This document shows positions 36,912 to 47,167 of a DNA stretch of 64,000 nt, piece by piece. The notes under the pieces were generated by a model, which made no database searches, was not told the origin of the DNA, and saw nothing but the letters and a program-made list of their open reading frames with translations. This DNA comes from Erpetoichthys calabaricus (lineage: Eukaryota > Chordata > Cladistia > Polypteriformes > Polypteridae): NCBI RefSeq assembly GCF_900747795.2, contig NC_041402.2, forward strand, positions 180,860,875-180,924,874, in the 5' to 3' direction. The first letter of the stretch is position 1. Each line of letters starts with the position of its first letter. The translations under genes were made by a program, and so were the position numbers.

Positions 36912-39900
36912 GTTAGTTGGCCACATGTTAATTTGAGGCCCTTTAACCTGATTTGTCTTCCTCATGCAGAAGTACCTGTACGTGGCTGATCTGGCACGCA
37001 AGGACAAGCGTGTCCTTAATAAGAAGTACCAGATCTACTTCTGGTGAGTGTGCCAGGCTGATTGGAGTGTGATTGGGGCTGATTCTCCTGACCTATAGAT
37101 AATATACCTTTTGCATTGCTTGCAGGAACATTGCCACCATTGCTGTCTTCTATGCATTGCCTGTAGTTCAGTTGGTAATTACATATCAGACGGTAGGTGG
37201 TACTCATTTTTTTGCACCCCCACATTCATGTTTGCTCACATTTGCTTCCTTTGCTTATTTCATTACCGCTCATCTCCCCTCTGGCAGGTAGTCAATGTGA
37301 CAGGAAATCAGGACATCTGTTATTACAACTTCCTTTGTGCCCACCCCCTTGGAGCTCTCAGGTATGGGTACTGTGACTTTGACATTGGGACTCCGCAGTG
37401 AACATTTGCTTGACCACTGAGTGCCCATGTTATCTTATGTCTCTACCTACAGTGCCTTCAACAACATCCTGAGCAACCTGGGTTACGTGTTGCTTGGTCT
37501 GCTCTTCCTGTTAATTGTGCTGCAGAGAGACATCCTCCACAAGAGGGCACTGCTGAAAAATGAGTTGCTGGCTCTGGTAAGAAAGCGTGCTAAACTGAGT
37601 CTACCATCCTGCCACTAAAACCCTCTGATGCCCGCGTCTCCTCTGCCAGGAGTGTGGGATCCCTAAACATTTTGGCCTCTTCTACGCCATGGGGACGGCC
37701 CTGATGATGGAGGGGCTGCTGAGCGCCTGTTACCATGTCTGTCCCAACTACACCAACTTCCAGTTTGGTGGGTATTGTCTCAAGTTTGTGTAGAATAGCG
37801 GGTTTCTGTGTGGATGCTGGTCTGTCTTCCTTATCTGTGTTGTGGTAAAGATGTCTGGTTGGGCTTCCAGATTCTCTGTACTTGAGTCTGAGTGAAGTGC
37901 ACCTTTTATCTTGGGAGCCCTGTCTGGGTGGAGAGTAGACCCCTTCTTCCAAGTAGACACCTTTCTTTCTGTCAGTGTGTTTCTCTGTGAAGAGGTCTGG
38001 CATTCTGTCTTTGTTCTGAGTGGTGGCCTTTGTGTCTGTTTGCATAGAGAGAAGAGCCTTTCTGTCTGTCTCGTGATGTCCATCAGGCGCTTTGTGTGTG
38101 TGTGTTTTTTGTGAGCATTGAAGAGTGGTGTCAAGTTGCCCCAGTAAGGACCGTTTCTGTCTGAATATCCTACAATCTGTCATTATGGGTGTGTAGATGT
38201 TTTTTTATCTATCTATATGGATACCATTCTTCATTCAGATGGGTGTTGATTAGTCCATCTGTATGGATGCCTATTAGTGTGAATGTGGAGAGTACCCCTT
38301 TGATGCTGTGCCTGTCTGTCAGTATTGAATGTGCTTGCCATTGTGTAGAGAGATGTCCATACTTATAGTTGTCTGACATTATGGGGGTGTCTGTGTCTCT
38401 GTGTGTAGAGGATGACCTGGCTGCCTGTCCATTTGATTGAGTGCCCATCTGCTGGTAGTAAATTGCCCCTCAGTCCTTCTGTCAGTACAAAGCCAGTAGT
38501 TAGGTGCCACTTTGTTGGAGTGTGTTTGTGCATGTGTAGAGAGGTGAGATGTTCAGGCTGTCTATCTGAATGGATGCCAGTCTGCTTATGTCAAAGTACA
38601 CTTCAGTCTATCTGTCGGTATGTGACCAGTGGAGGAGTATCTGTCTCTGTGGCCCCCTCTTTTATCAGCATGGATGTGTCTGCCTATACATGGAGAGGTA
38701 CTGTCTGCTTTAATGCTTGTCTGTCTACCTGCCCATCTGTAGTGATGCCATTCTGACAACACCGGATTGCCCTTCAGGAATTTTGAATGGCTGTCTATCA
38801 GTATGAGTGCAGTTTAAGAATGACCCCCAAACCCCCCTGTTGGAATGTTGATCTTTGGCAACCTGTCTGCTTTAATGCTTGTCTGTCTACCTGTGCATCT
38901 GTAATTGTGACAGTCTGCCTGCATCAGATTGCCCTTCAGAAATTCTGGATCAGTATGCACGCAGTTTAGGAATGTTGGTCATTAATTGTCTGTCAGTCAG
39001 GAGAGGTGTGTCTGTGTTTCAGAAGAGAGAAGGGATGTTTTGTCTACCGGTATGGTTGTCTATCTCGATGTGTGCTTACAACAAATTGACCTGCCAGTAG
39101 TGTGGTTCCCCTCTGTCAGATTGTCTGTCTTCTGTGGTCATCTCTCTGTCAGTACAGTTGTGTGTCTATGTGTATAGTGGTGTGACATGCTGTCTGCCTT
39201 TATGCTTATCTCTCTGCCTGGCCATCTGAATTTGTGCCAATCTGTCAAGTCAATATAAGGACACCAGAGGGATGCCCCTCTGTCAGAGTATTAGTCTCTG
39301 TGGCAGTCTCTGTATTAGTGCGGGTGTGTCTGTATATGTGTAGAGAGGTGTGACATTTTGTCTGGTTTTCTGCTCCTTAGTCTGCCTGTCCATCTGTACA
39401 AGTGCCAGTCTTCTTACATGGCATTGTCCTTTAGTCCATCTGTCAGTAAAGACAATAGAGTGTTCATCTCTGTGTCCATCTCTCTACTAGTGCAGGTGTC
39501 TATGTGTATAGAGGTGTGACATTCTGTGTGCTTTAATGGTTGTCTGTCTGCCTGTCCATCGGTACAGGTGACAGTCTTTTCCTATGGAACTGTCTTTCAG
39601 TCCATCCGTCAGTATAGACAGTAGAGTGGTGCCCCTTTATCAGAGTGGAATGTCAGTTTCTAGCTATCAGTCAGCATGGGTATGACTGTGTTTGAGTAGA
39701 GGGACGTGATGTTCCATCTGTCCGTACGATTGCCTGTCTCTCTGTTTGCTGCGGGTTCGACCCCTGTATGTCTGTCCGTCTCTAAGTGTGCTTGTCTGCT
39801 AATGGAGATATGCCCTTGTCTGCGTGGACTGGAGCATCTTCTGTTAGTCATGTTGCTTCAAAGAGAAGAGGCCTACTCCACTTTAGTATGGTTGTCTGTC

Positions 39901-40393
39901 TGTCCTGTTTGGGCAAATGCCTGGCAAAGGTTGTCAGCCTTTCTGAGCACAGAGGAATGCCCTTCTTTATTAGGCATAGAGGAATATCCTTCCATCTGTC
40001 TTTATTGTTGTAGAGCACTGGCCGTCTTTCTGACCATTCGTGTGTGCAGAGCTGTGCCTTTCCAACGTTCTTATTCTTGTCAGGGGGATGTGTGTGACAG
40101 CTTGTGCCCCCCGAGTCTCTTGCCTGGTACCTTGTTCATCTCCAGTTTCTTGTACCGCAGATACGTCCTTCATGTACATGATCGCAGGCCTCTGCATGCT
40201 GAAGCTTTATCAGAAGAGGCACCCAGACATCAACGCCAGTGCCTACAGTGCTTATGCCAGCCTGGCAGCAGTCATCTTTTTCTCAGTACTGGGAGTGGTA
40301 AGTTCAGGTTTCATAAAGGGTCTGCCATAATCCGTCTGTGTTAGTGTCTCTGGAAGCCTGGTAATGAAATATAGTGTGTGAGGGACGTCTATC

Positions 40394-40462
<69 letters not shown>

Positions 40463-43400
40463 CGGCACGGTGGCGCAGTGGGTAGCGCTGCTGCCTCGCA
40501 GTTGGGAGATCTGGGGACCCGGGTTCGCTTCCTGGGTCCTCCCTGCGTGGAGTTTGCATGTTCTCCCCGTGTCTGTGTGGGTTTCCTCCGGGCGCTCCGG
40601 TTTCCTCCCACAGTCCAAAGACATGCAGGTTCGGTGGACTGGCGATTCTAAATTGGCCCTAGTGTGTGCTTGGTGTGTGGGTGTGTTTGTGTGTGTCCTG
40701 CGGTGGGTTGGCACCCTGCCCAGGATTGGTTCCCTGCCTTGTGCCCTGTGTTGGCTGGGATTGGCTCCAGCAGACCCCTGTGACCCTGTGTTCAGAGTCA
40801 GCGGGTTGGAAAATGGATGGGATATATATATATACAGTGCATCTGGAAAGTATTCACAGCGCATCACTTTTTCCACATTTTGTTATGTTACAGCCTTATT
40901 CCAAAATGGATTAAATTCATTTTTTTTCCTCAGAATTCTGCACACAACACCCCATAATGACAACGTGAAAAAAGTTTACTTGAGGTTTTTGCAAATTTAT
41001 TAAAAATAAAAATACTAAGAAATCCCATGTACATAAGTATTCACAGCCTTTGCTCAATACTTTGTCGATGCACCTTTGGCAGCAATTCCAGCCTCAAGTC
41101 TTGTTGAATATGAAGCCACAAGCTTGGCACACCTATCCTTGGCCAGTTTCGCCCATTCCTCTTTGCAGCACCTCTCAAGCTCCATCAGGTTGGATGGGAA
41201 GCGTCGGTGCACAGCCATTTTAAGATCTCTCCAGAGATGTTCAATCGGATTCAAGTCTGGGCTCTGGCTGGGCCACTCAAGGACATTCACAGAGTTGTCC
41301 TGAAGCCACTCCTTTGATATCTTGGCTGTGTGCTTAGGGTTGTTGTCCTGCTGAAAGATGAACCGTCACCCCAGTCTGAGGTCAAGAGCGCTCTGGAGCA
41401 GGTTTTCATCCAGGATGTCTCTGTACATTGCTGCAGTCATCTTTCCCTTTATCCTGACTAGTCTCCCAGTCCCTGCCGCTGAAAAACATCCCCACAGCAT
41501 GATGCTGCCACCACCATACTTCACTGTAGGGATGGTATTGGCCTGGTGAAGAGCGGTGCCTGGTTTCCTCCAAACGTGACGCCTGGCATTCACACCAAAG
41601 AGTTCAATCTTTGTCTCATCAGACCAGAGAATTTTCTTTCTCATGGTCTGAGAGTCCTTCAGGTGCCTTTTGGCAAACTCCAGGCGGGCTGCCATGTGCC
41701 TTTTACTAAGGAGTGGCTTTTGTCTGGCCACTCTACCATACAGGCCTGATTGGTGGATTGCTGCAGAGATGGTTTTCCTTCTGGAAGGTTCTCCTCTCTC
41801 CACAGAGGACATCTGGAGCTCTGACAGAGTGACCATCGGGTTCTTGGTCACCTCCCTGACTAAAGCCCTTCTCCCCCGATCGCTCAGTTTAGATGGCCGG
41901 CCAGCTCTAGGAAGAGTCCTGGTGGTTTCGAACTTCTTCCACTTACGGATGATGGAGGCCACTGTGCTCATTGGGACCTTCAAAGCAGCAGAAATTTTTC
42001 TGTAACCTTCCCCAGATTTGTACCTCGAGACAATCCTGTCTCGGAGGTCTACAGACAGACAGAAATCACAGGGTATCAAATCATGGGAGTGTGGAGGCCA
42101 TGGCAATGGTCCACCACAACATATCCATCTACCTGGAAAGGTGTGGTCGAGATAAAAATAATCCATTAGTATTAAAACTAAATACTTGACTCACCCAGTA
42201 TATAGTAAATATAGTGCTAGATTCAAATATGTCAAGATGTTAAGACTGTTATTGGTCATTTCAGTATTGGACAGATTGCCCAGTTCTTACATGTAGGTAA
42301 GGCCTGTGACTCTTTTGTAACTTGCAGGTGTTTGGGAAGGACAATATGGTATTCTGGATAATCTTCTCCGTTATCCACATTGTGACCACTTTGCTGATCA
42401 GCACCCAGCTGTACTACATGGGCCGCTGGAGATTCGGTAAGTAGATGTGGCCATGGGGTGGCTTGATCTGCCCATTAATTCTGATTGGTCCCTTCTCTTA
42501 TAGATGCGGGCATTCTGAGGCGCATAGTACACGTCTTTTACACAGATTGTATCCGGCAGTGCACTGGACCCCTCTACGTGGTGAGTATGCATGCTGGGAG
42601 TGTGAAAAATCACACAGGCAGGTGATAGATGTGAAATGAATGCCACTTGATGGGTATGAGATGTGGCAGATAAGACCTCCTGGGTAGGATGGAGGAGATG
42701 TGAATGTGGTGTGGACACCATCTCAAATCATTTTTTTTTTTTTTCTTCTTTCAGGATCGCATGGTTTTACTGGTGATGGGAAACCTGGTTAACTGGTCAC
42801 TGTGAGTATTTTCAATGTACTTGTATGAGCTTCTCCAGCCCAGACCAGTCAATCTGGATTGACCGTTTCACATCTCTTCTATGTTGCAGGGCTGCCTACG
42901 GTTTGACCATGCGTCCCAATGACTTTGCCTCCTACCTGCTGGCCATTGGCATCTGCAATCTCCTCCTGTACTTTGCCTTTTACATCATCATGAAGGTGAG
43001 CTGTGTCCATCATCCTGAAATGAAGTGGCTAGCAGGTTTCGGCTCACTTTGCAAAAACTGTTGTGCATCTCTTGCAGCTAAGGAGTGGTGAGCGTATCAT
43101 GCTGTTTCCTTTCCTGTGCATCATCTGCACAGCTGTGGTGTGGGCGTTGGCACTTTTCTTCTTCCTTCAGGGTCTCAGCACCTGGCAGGTCAGTTCAGTG
43201 GCAGGAGATGATGGGCCTCAGGACCCGATATTGACTGAAGGTGAGGGTGTTGATGATAAAAGCACGACAATTTTGATTGTTGGCAGTGTTTTGTCTTTTA
43301 AACAGAAAACACCAGCCGAGTCACGAGAGCACAACAGGGACTGCATTTTGCTCAGCTTCTTCGATGACCATGATGTCTGGCATTTCCTGTCATCCATTGC

Positions 43401-46239
43401 CATGTTTGGATCCTTCTTGGTCAGTCTGTAATGTATTTTTCTTTACACTATCCTGGCCTTTTGATTTTCACAACTCTATTCCACTGCCATTCACGGTGAC
43501 CAACGTTATCTGTACATCCCAGCTCAGACTTGCCCTACAATATGACAGCATAGCGTGAACTCTCTGACTGACTGCTCCCAGCTCATTTATCCAATCATAC
43601 TTCCCGTTATGCATGTCCTCAGTGTCTGACCCCACATAGTGACCGCTGATATATCACCTTTTGGCTTATCTTCATGTATAATACGCTACCATGGCTGTCC
43701 GTTTGTCTGTCCAGGATTTTAAATCACCTTTAGCTCGCAAACCGTTTGACCGATTGACCTGAAATTTGGTACACATGTACTACGTGATGTCTACTAGACA
43801 TCCAAGGTTATTCCTCTTTTTGTTTTTTATTTTATTTTATTATAGAATTAACTCTCGGCAGCAGCCATGCAACACATGCGTACGGGCACGTTCTCATCCC
43901 TACCACCATCACTGTCACTTCCCCTACTTCTTCATATCTTAAATCATTCTTGAGGCAGATTGGACACTTAAGTGGCAGCTTAAGTGAAAAATTAAAGAAA
44001 ACGTGCTAAGTAATCACAACACAAACACTGACTTAATCAGTTTTAACGCGAAAAGATGCCGACGAAAGAAGAGAAGAAGTGGACCGCTAGGGTGGAGAAA
44101 AGAAGAGCTGCTCAGGAAGTAAACGAATGGTAAACGTACAGAGAAAGAGGAGGACAACTAGGAATACTCAGGTCAAGTGGATTCACTTCACGCTACAGTG
44201 CACCGTTACTGGTCTCTTACATAAATAAGAATTTCTGTGTTGCTTGACCGCTGCACTTGTTCACTTTGGTTAGTACCTCATGCTGTCCGCTGAGTTCGGG
44301 TCTCCCCAGTGACCTCACAGACAATCCTGAGTGCTGCCTGTTGTTCACTCCCTCCAACTGACCACTACAAACGTCCACTTTGCTCAACTTCCTGTGGTGC
44401 GTTCATCACTGAGTTTGAGCTGCCCTGGTGACAATGGAGCTTATTTGTTTGTGGCCTTTACCCATTGACCATGCCCTTACAGTTTAACCGCTCATGGTGT
44501 CCACCGAGCTTGATTTCACACACCACCTACCTCTAAGTGTTACCATTGAGCGTGTCCTCACTGTTTAACCTCTCAGTTTCACTAATGGACGATGTGTTGG
44601 GCTGTCCACTGAACTTGATCCTTCAAACTGACTGCACTTGCTGTCCGTTCTGATCAGTCTCTGCCAGCTCAGTCACCACTAAGCATGAAGCTACTGCATA
44701 ATGGCATCGAGTCTGCGCTTTCATAAAGACCACAAAGCTTATCTCTTCTCAGATTTACTCACTGACCATGTCTTTACCATTTAACCTCTCATATTGTCCA
44801 CTCTGCATAATTGTTGATGTTGTCCAGTGAGCTCAGTTCTTTCCTAGTCTACTCAACAATCAACACATCCAAGTTGCTCACGCCTTCTGACTCTCGCACA
44901 CATCAGCTTTGACAATAGACTACTGCCCAGTGGTCTTCATCAGGCGGTCCATTGAGCCTGATCATTGCTGTACTTCCTGTTCATTCTGATAGGACCTCCC
45001 AGGTCAGTCACCCCTGAGAACCTCCTTGTTGTTCAGCTGCCCTCCTTATGCCCACCTTGCTTTAACTTCTTACTCCTCCCCAAGTTCCAAGTTTGAGCTT
45101 TCTAAGTGACCACAGACCTTATCTTCCACTGAGTAGGTCTTTTACTGGTTTAACTGTTCGTATTTCCCACTGCATGTGCCCACTTTGGCTTGTAATGGCA
45201 CAGAGTCTGCTCTTTTATAAAGACCACAAAGTGTATCTCTTCTCATATTTACTCACTGACCATGTCTTTACCATTTAACCTCTCATATTGTCCACTCTAC
45301 ATAACTGCTGATGTGGTCCAGTGAGCTCAGTTCTCTCCTAGTCTACTCATCAATCAACACATCCATGTTGTTCCAACTCTCCAACACACATCAGCTTTGA
45401 CAATAGACTACTGCCCAGTGGTCTCCATCAGAAGATCCAGTGAGCCTGATCTTTGCAACACTTCCTGTTCATTCTGATAGGACCTCCCAGGTCAGTCACC
45501 CATGAGAACCTCCTTGTTGTTCAGCTGCCCTCCTCATGCCCACCTTGCTTTAACTTCTTACTCCTCCCCAAGTTCCAAGTTTGAGCTTTCTAAGTGACCA
45601 CAGACCTTATCTTCCACTGAGTAGGTCTTTTACTGGTTTAACTGTTCGTATTTCCCACTGAATGTGCCCACTTTGGCTTGTAATGGCACCGAGTCCGCTC
45701 TTTCATAAAGACCACAAAGCGTATCTCTTCTGATATTTACTCCCTGACCACGTCTTTTGTTTTAACTGTTCATATTTCCCACTGCTTTAGGTCCACTTTG
45801 CCTCATTCCTCATGGTATCCATTGACCTCAAGTCCTTCCCAGTGACCACCGAGCGTTAACACTTACCATTTTCTTATCACTTCAACCCACTCCATAAGGA
45901 CCACTACCCATTTTACATCCCTTTTAATCCCACGTGGTGCCCCACTGAACTTGATCCTTCCCACCCTGTCCATTAGACGTGCCCCTCTCGGCTCGGTCAC
46001 CTCCTTGTAGTTCACCTTTTTTCCTGTCCACTGCACTTTGGTCAGTTGACATTCAATGTTGTGTTGTTGCCTATTCTTGTGATGGTCACCGAATTGGTCA
46101 GTAGTGTCCTGCCTGGGTTGGTGGGTGTTAGTAAGCCACTAAGGTCACCCTTCGTCTCTCTACTCTCACCTGGCAGATCCTCCTCACGCTAGATGATGAC
46201 CTCGATTGCATCCAGAGAGATAAGATCTACGTGTTCTGA
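27222..46239 (+). CDS. SIDT2: SID1 transmembrane family member 2
   Basis: Coding exons: 27222-27413, 34060-34181, 34265-34429, 34511-34556, 34641-34742, 34831-34914, 34999-35098, 35189-35254, 35908-36001, 36106-36164, 36260-36271, 36353-36406, 36489-36545, 36665-36783, 36970-37043, 37126-37192, 37288-37361, 37453-37576, 37650-37767, 40161-40297, 42328-42436, 42504-42580, 42755-42801, 42890-42995, 43078-43188, 43306-43419, 46177-46239. Frames join throughout to 830 aa (human 832). SIDT2 is a lysosomal multi-pass protein linked to RNA and lipid handling. A signal peptide (about 1-21) and luminal beta-rich region precede the first TM segment (about 297-320). A cytosolic loop follows, with [18 protein letters not shown], then the remaining TM bundle. 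The CREST-type metal/hydrolase residues are present: Ser562 and His566 (SACYH), Asp577, His794 and His798 (HDVWH). Intron 7 starts with GC, and exon 11 is 12 nt. TLDDDLD and QRDKIYVF at the C terminus match SIDT2. Confidence 0.96.
28580..28712 (+). repeat. LINE 3' tail ending in (TATC)n
   Basis: The phrase 'gtgaatttctccttgggatt' followed by 'aataaagta' leads straight into about 20 TATC units. This is a non-LTR element 3' terminus with an expanded tail; the same tail recurs at 36800-36911 and, reversed, at 30903-30950. Confidence 0.8.
28713..29400 (-). mobile_element. Orphan repetitive coding fragment, unknown class
   Basis: Minus-strand translation gives [19 protein letters not shown] (about 29100-29045), then [20 protein letters not shown], then a part resembling FLDLHLGNF and a block ending near the left edge. 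The same chain of motifs (KVKEGIFVGPQIRKLM, WLSFKNVV, HLDFFPENLGAVSDEHGERFHQD) occurs, from memory, in multicopy uncharacterised proteins of fishes and arthropods. Several frameshifts and stops make it dead. Function and transposon class are unknown to me. Confidence 0.45.
29408..30850 (-). mobile_element. Degenerate Tc1-like transposon, minus strand
   Basis: The right end reads 'cattatgggagccactg' followed by TA, and about 100 bases inward match in inverted orientation the left part near 29412-29520. The outermost ~45 bases on the left are missing or unrecognisable. The interior in reverse encodes scattered Tc1 transposase blocks: a DPKHT-type region near 29870 and a DNA-binding part near 30400-30560. 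The phrase 'catttcagggcaccataatg' (29532) is typical of this family. Coding capacity is lost. Confidence 0.7.
30903..30950 (-). repeat. Reversed LINE 3' tail with short GATA run
   Basis: On the minus strand this reads 'attccccttgggattaataa' then a TATC run, the same terminus as at 28580 and 36800. Confidence 0.65.
31448..31668 (+). repeat. tRNA-derived SINE
   Basis: The head carries an A-box-like 'tgtggtgaagtggttaagg' and a B-box-like 'gtgggttcagatcccac'. A gagcaagtcacttgacctgc-type middle, 'accaattgtgtc' and a tail related to 'ccttggataaaggc' follow. Related copies lie at 55885-56075 and, truncated, at 13535-13670. A Tc1 is inserted at its 3' end. Confidence 0.7.
31672..33290 (-). mobile_element. 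Nearly intact Tc1-like transposon, minus strand
   Basis: TA dinucleotides at 31670-31671 and 33291-33292 flank 1619 bp with inverted repeats of more than 200 bases (starts 'cagtggtgtgaaaaactatt'). The minus-strand frame 32914-31934 encodes 326 aa. It has the DNA-binding region [20 protein letters not shown], a GRPTK motif, the catalytic [22 protein letters not shown] and [11 protein letters not shown]. All three acidic residues are present. A single frame slip after HARKPSN (about 32020) scrambles the last ~40 residues; the neighbouring frame there encodes [18 protein letters not shown]. It is the youngest-looking transposon here. Confidence 0.93.
33295..33912. mobile_element. Palindromic MITE with 'tgttacg' ends
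   Basis: It begins 'tgttacgttcccgaattggc' and ends with the partial inverse ('cgggttttggccgtaaca'), with tata on both sides. An internal inverted pair, 33505-33527 and 33669-33691 (22 of 23 matching, 'caagtggcgtccgctttctg'), could fold back. No protein is encoded. Its left edge abuts the Tc1 ending at 33290. Confidence 0.6.
36260..36271 (+). other. SIDT2: SIDT2 12-nt microexon (exon 11)
   Basis: CATCTCTCTTAG lies between a strong acceptor (long pyrimidine tract, then CTAACAG) and a strong donor (GTGAGT). It enters and leaves in phase 1, adding Ala-Ser-Leu-Leu to the cytosolic loop. Skipping it leaves the frame open (the junction codon stays Gly), so inclusion could be alternative. Confidence 0.6.
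36800..36911 (+). repeat. LINE 3' tail with (TATC)n in SIDT2 intron 14
   Basis: 'gtgaatttccccttgggatt' then 'aataaagtatc' opens into about 20 TATC units. It sits between two coding exons only 186 bases apart and probably makes the intron length polymorphic. Confidence 0.85.
37800..40120 (+). repeat. Degenerate minisatellite filling SIDT2 intron 19
   Basis: Loose units of about 160-190 bases recur, each with 'gaggtgtgacattctgt'-like text (39177, 39349, 39511, 39701) and 'cttgtctgtctacctg'-like text (38720, 38878). GTCT is strongly over-represented. ORFs on either strand here are composition artefacts. Confidence 0.7.
40382..40820 (+). repeat. DANA/mermaid-like SINE with (TG)(TA)n leader
   Basis: After a TA/TG tract (about 40394-40460) the SINE starts 'ggcggcacggtggcgcagtg' (A-box region). 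It has 'cccgggttcgcttcc' (B-box region), 'ggagtttgcatgttctcccc', 'gtttcctcccacagtccaaa' and 'tggctgggattggctccagc', and ends 'ggaaaatggatgg' at 40820. It is the most complete copy of this family in the window. Confidence 0.85.
40835..42053 (-). mobile_element. Tc1-like transposon truncated at its transposase 5' end
   Basis: The left TIR starts after TA at 40833-40834 ('cagtgcatctggaaagtatt'). Minus-strand transposase runs from [17 protein letters not shown] through [16 protein letters not shown], then [23 protein letters not shown] and [12 protein letters not shown] tryptophan codon before RFIFQQDN has become a stop, splitting the frame near 41364. The other TIR and the first residues are missing: homology stops abruptly at about 42053 where different transposase text begins. 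Confidence 0.88.
42054..42170 (-). mobile_element. Fragment of a second, unrelated transposase
   Basis: The minus-strand frame, continuous with the Tc1 fragment, reads [20 protein letters not shown] then LIPCDFCL. This resembles the FPGRWIGRGGPIPWPPRSPD and LTPCDFFLWG block near the catalytic end of another DDE transposase group (SPDLTPxDFFLWG type). It is only about 35 codons. Confidence 0.55.
43675..44180 (+). mobile_element. Helitron-like 5' fragment
   Basis: The text 'ctcgcaaaccgtttgaccga' then 'ttgacctgaaatttggtaca' is typical of the 5' region of vertebrate Helitrons, and a short frame at 44056 starts [20 protein letters not shown], a basic start like their Rep/helicase N terminus. It stops after about 25 codons. 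The 3' hairpin end was not found, so the identification is tentative. Confidence 0.4.
44660..45790 (+). repeat. Tandem repeat, period about 490 bp, in SIDT2 intron 26
   Basis: The phrase 'cataaagaccacaaag' preceded by 'atggca(t/c)cgagtc' occurs at about 44700, 45194 and 45684. 'gacctcccaggtcagtcac' occurs at about 44993 and 45480. About 2.3 units are present with roughly 5-10 percent divergence by eye. Confidence 0.85.
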
Positions 46240-46840
46240 TTGGGGGCCAGGGAGGATGAAGATGAAGATCACGCAGGCTGACCCTGCTGGACAGCTGTGG
46301 CCGTAGATGCCCAGCTAAGCTGGACGAGTTGCAGTCAGACGGCGCGCCGCTGCCAGACAACAAGCCAGCTTGAGGACTTAATTTTGACAGAAAGAAGCAC
46401 AGCCTTTTGTTCCCCACACAAAGCAGTGGCAGTGGACCCTGGGTGGCGGCTGGATCCTGTTACACGGCCGTCGTATCTGGGGCAGCCCGAGTGCCAGCAG
46501 GATCTGCCCGCCTTTCACTTGATTGCCTTTTAGTGCCACAGAGGTGCATCTCTGCCATGAAGAGCCACCTGGAAGTCGGTCGTCCTCATTCGCATCTTTC
46601 TCAGCGTCTCCTTCCTTAGGAGAGGTTTCCTGCAGAATGGTGGGCTGTGCCCACCTGGCACAGTCCCTTACCCAGCATTAACCTTGGGGGCTTTGTCTGC
46701 CACTGGCTAAAGACCTTGCAACCCTGTTCTTGGGAGACATCCTCATACTGGACCCGAGTGGGCAGCCGTTTACTATGGTGCCTGGCTGGATGATGAAAGT
46801 TGTTCTATTTTTGAGATGAAATTAAAGTTTATGATCAAGC
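46240..46840 (+). terminator. SIDT2: SIDT2 3' UTR with ATTAAA signal
   Basis: About 600 bases of non-coding sequence end near an ATTAAA variant signal at 46821-46826. No canonical AATAAA is closer to the stop codon. Confidence 0.5.
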
Positions 46841-47102
46841 ACGGGGGTCTTGTGGGTCTCTCATTCTCTGCGGGGTGTGGCGTTTGGCGACTTCAAGTCG
46901 AGTCATTTAACATTCCCAAGGGACCAACAGTGGGGCCCATCCTGTGCTGCCGACTTCACGGGTCCCACGGGAGAAGCAAACCAGTCTGCGCTGGATGTCG
47001 GCATAAAGAGTCTGGAACTTTTCCTGGAAAGCTGATCCTGCAGGTCAGTGCAAAGCTGGTCCACGTGACACTCGTCTGCTGGGACCACTGGCAGCGCCCT
47101 GC

Positions 47103-47167
47103 CATATAAAGACGCAGCAGCGGGTGTGTTTGTTTAGTAGGCGGCAGGAGCGCGTCCAGAGTGGACA
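47103..47167 (+). promoter_or_regulatory. TATA box and leader of C1q gene A
   Basis: CATATAAAG at 47103-47111 lies 57 bases before the ATG at 47168, at the right distance for a start site near 47135. The short leader suggests a compact, strong promoter. Confidence 0.55.

Noticed and set aside
37590-38183. 197-aa minus-strand ORF in SIDT2 intron 19
   Set aside because: Antisense to a coding exon and to the GTCT-rich minisatellite; no family resemblance.
40304-40876. 190-aa and 209-aa ORFs over a SINE
   Set aside because: They translate (TA)n and the DANA-like SINE, which is non-coding.
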